Of a stretch of DNA of 52,903 nt, positions 52,677 to 52,903 are shown one piece after another. Location of the stretch: assembly GCF_000741765.1 (NCBI RefSeq), contig NZ_JGZU01000016.1:1-52903 (forward strand), written 5' to 3'. Origin of the DNA: Bifidobacterium tsurumiense. GTDB lineage: Bacteria > Actinomycetota > Actinomycetes > Actinomycetales > Bifidobacteriaceae. The first letter of the stretch is position 1. Every line of letters starts with the position of its first letter. Position numbers and translations under genes: made by a program. Under the pieces are notes generated by a model. It saw nothing but the letters and a program-made list of their open reading frames with translations, did no database searches and was not told the origin of the DNA.

Positions 52677-52903
52677 GGGTTAATGGACAAAATGTGTGTC
52701 TAATACGGCGTGTCAGAGTGGTCGTCCTGCCCATCCCTTTCTGATGCCGAAACCTCCTTCCCATGCATCGATTCCGGGTGCCGGCCGTTGCACTTCGGTA
52801 TGGTCCGTGCGGGCGACGGGATGCCGTGCCAGTTCGGCAGTCCGCCCGCCCCCATAGCCTCCGGGGTGACGAATCGTTCCGGCCTCGGATCCGCGGTCTT
52901 CCA
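52677..52903 (-). mobile_element. IS1249-like insertion sequence, copy 2 (partial)
   Basis: Begins with the same inverted repeat as copy 1 and continues to the window end, with the transposase on the minus strand. It encodes the C-terminus ending FGIRKGWAGRPL before a TGA at about 52713. It differs from copy 1 by several one-base indels, and its frame looks intact here. Confidence 0.85.
52712..52903 (-). CDS. IS1249-type transposase, C-terminal part
   Basis: Partial gene running off the right edge. The visible frame reads KTADPRPERFVTPE near the edge, then RTDHTEVQRPAPGIDAWEGG and FGIRKGWAGRPL before a TGA. A matching part exists in copy 1 but with a frameshift, so this copy shows what the normal C-terminus looks like. 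Whether the rest of the gene is intact cannot be seen. Confidence 0.7.

Overview
The window reads as a Bifidobacterium chromosome. The species is not assigned: there is no rRNA, and the call rests on family resemblance and gene order, not on a search. The run comEA-comEC-holA-tsaE-tsaB-rimI-tsaD, a short ComEC without a metallo-beta-lactamase tail, a surface adhesin with a sortase-E-type LAxTG signal, a WhiB protein and an IS1249-type transposase all point to a high-GC Gram-positive of this group.

Layout. (1) About 1-14.4 kb is a GC-rich mobile element whose left end lies outside the window; it abuts the 3' end of a tRNA-Asn gene. Almost everything is on the minus strand: a two-gene XRE-type module at a divergent promoter, a chain of small genes joined by overlapping stop/start codons, a replication initiator carrying four palindromic repeats inside its coding region, whiB, a ParA fused to a ribbon-helix-helix (RHH) domain, a large wall-anchored adhesin, and two paralogous membrane-anchored proteins on either side of the adhesin. 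Four clusters of 8-bp direct repeats lie around parA and upstream of the adhesin. No integrase or conjugation gene is in view. (2) About 14.4-38.7 kb is core chromosome: tRNA-Asn, an LytM-like protein, the competence/holA/t6A cluster, leuS, corA, a UvrA paralogue, two carbohydrate esterases, an OFA-type transporter, a short-chain dehydrogenase with a divergent (nonsense-mutated) MmyB-like regulator, and a maltose-type acetyltransferase. (3) About 38.7-48.5 kb is an accessory island next to tRNA-Phe and tRNA-Asp. It holds gene remnants, a 951-residue multi-AAA+ protein, a WYL-domain regulator, a small unknown gene coupled to a calcineurin-like phosphoesterase (both broken), a very short FtsZ-like protein, and an unknown gene cut by an IS. 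(4) About 48.5-52.9 kb is core again: tRNA-Phe, tRNA-Asp, a DUF4190 protein, galE, trmB, tRNA-Glu, then the edge of a second, inverted IS copy.

The most interesting signal is in the island. A 16-bp palindromic element, CGGAA-N6-TTCCG, lies in the WYL/unknown-gene divergent region (44260), before the FtsZ-like gene (46085) and, as a 13/16 match to the 44260 site, before the AAA+ gene (39888). In each case its right half sits near the -35 position of a plausible promoter. This suggests that the AAA+ protein, small protein, phosphoesterase and FtsZ-like protein form one WYL-controlled system, which I do not recognise as a described one. The second strongest signal is the octamer repeat set with the ParA-RHH fusion in the left element, a candidate compact partition system. 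Many accessory genes carry indels or in-frame stops, so the sequence itself should be confirmed before these are treated as biological.
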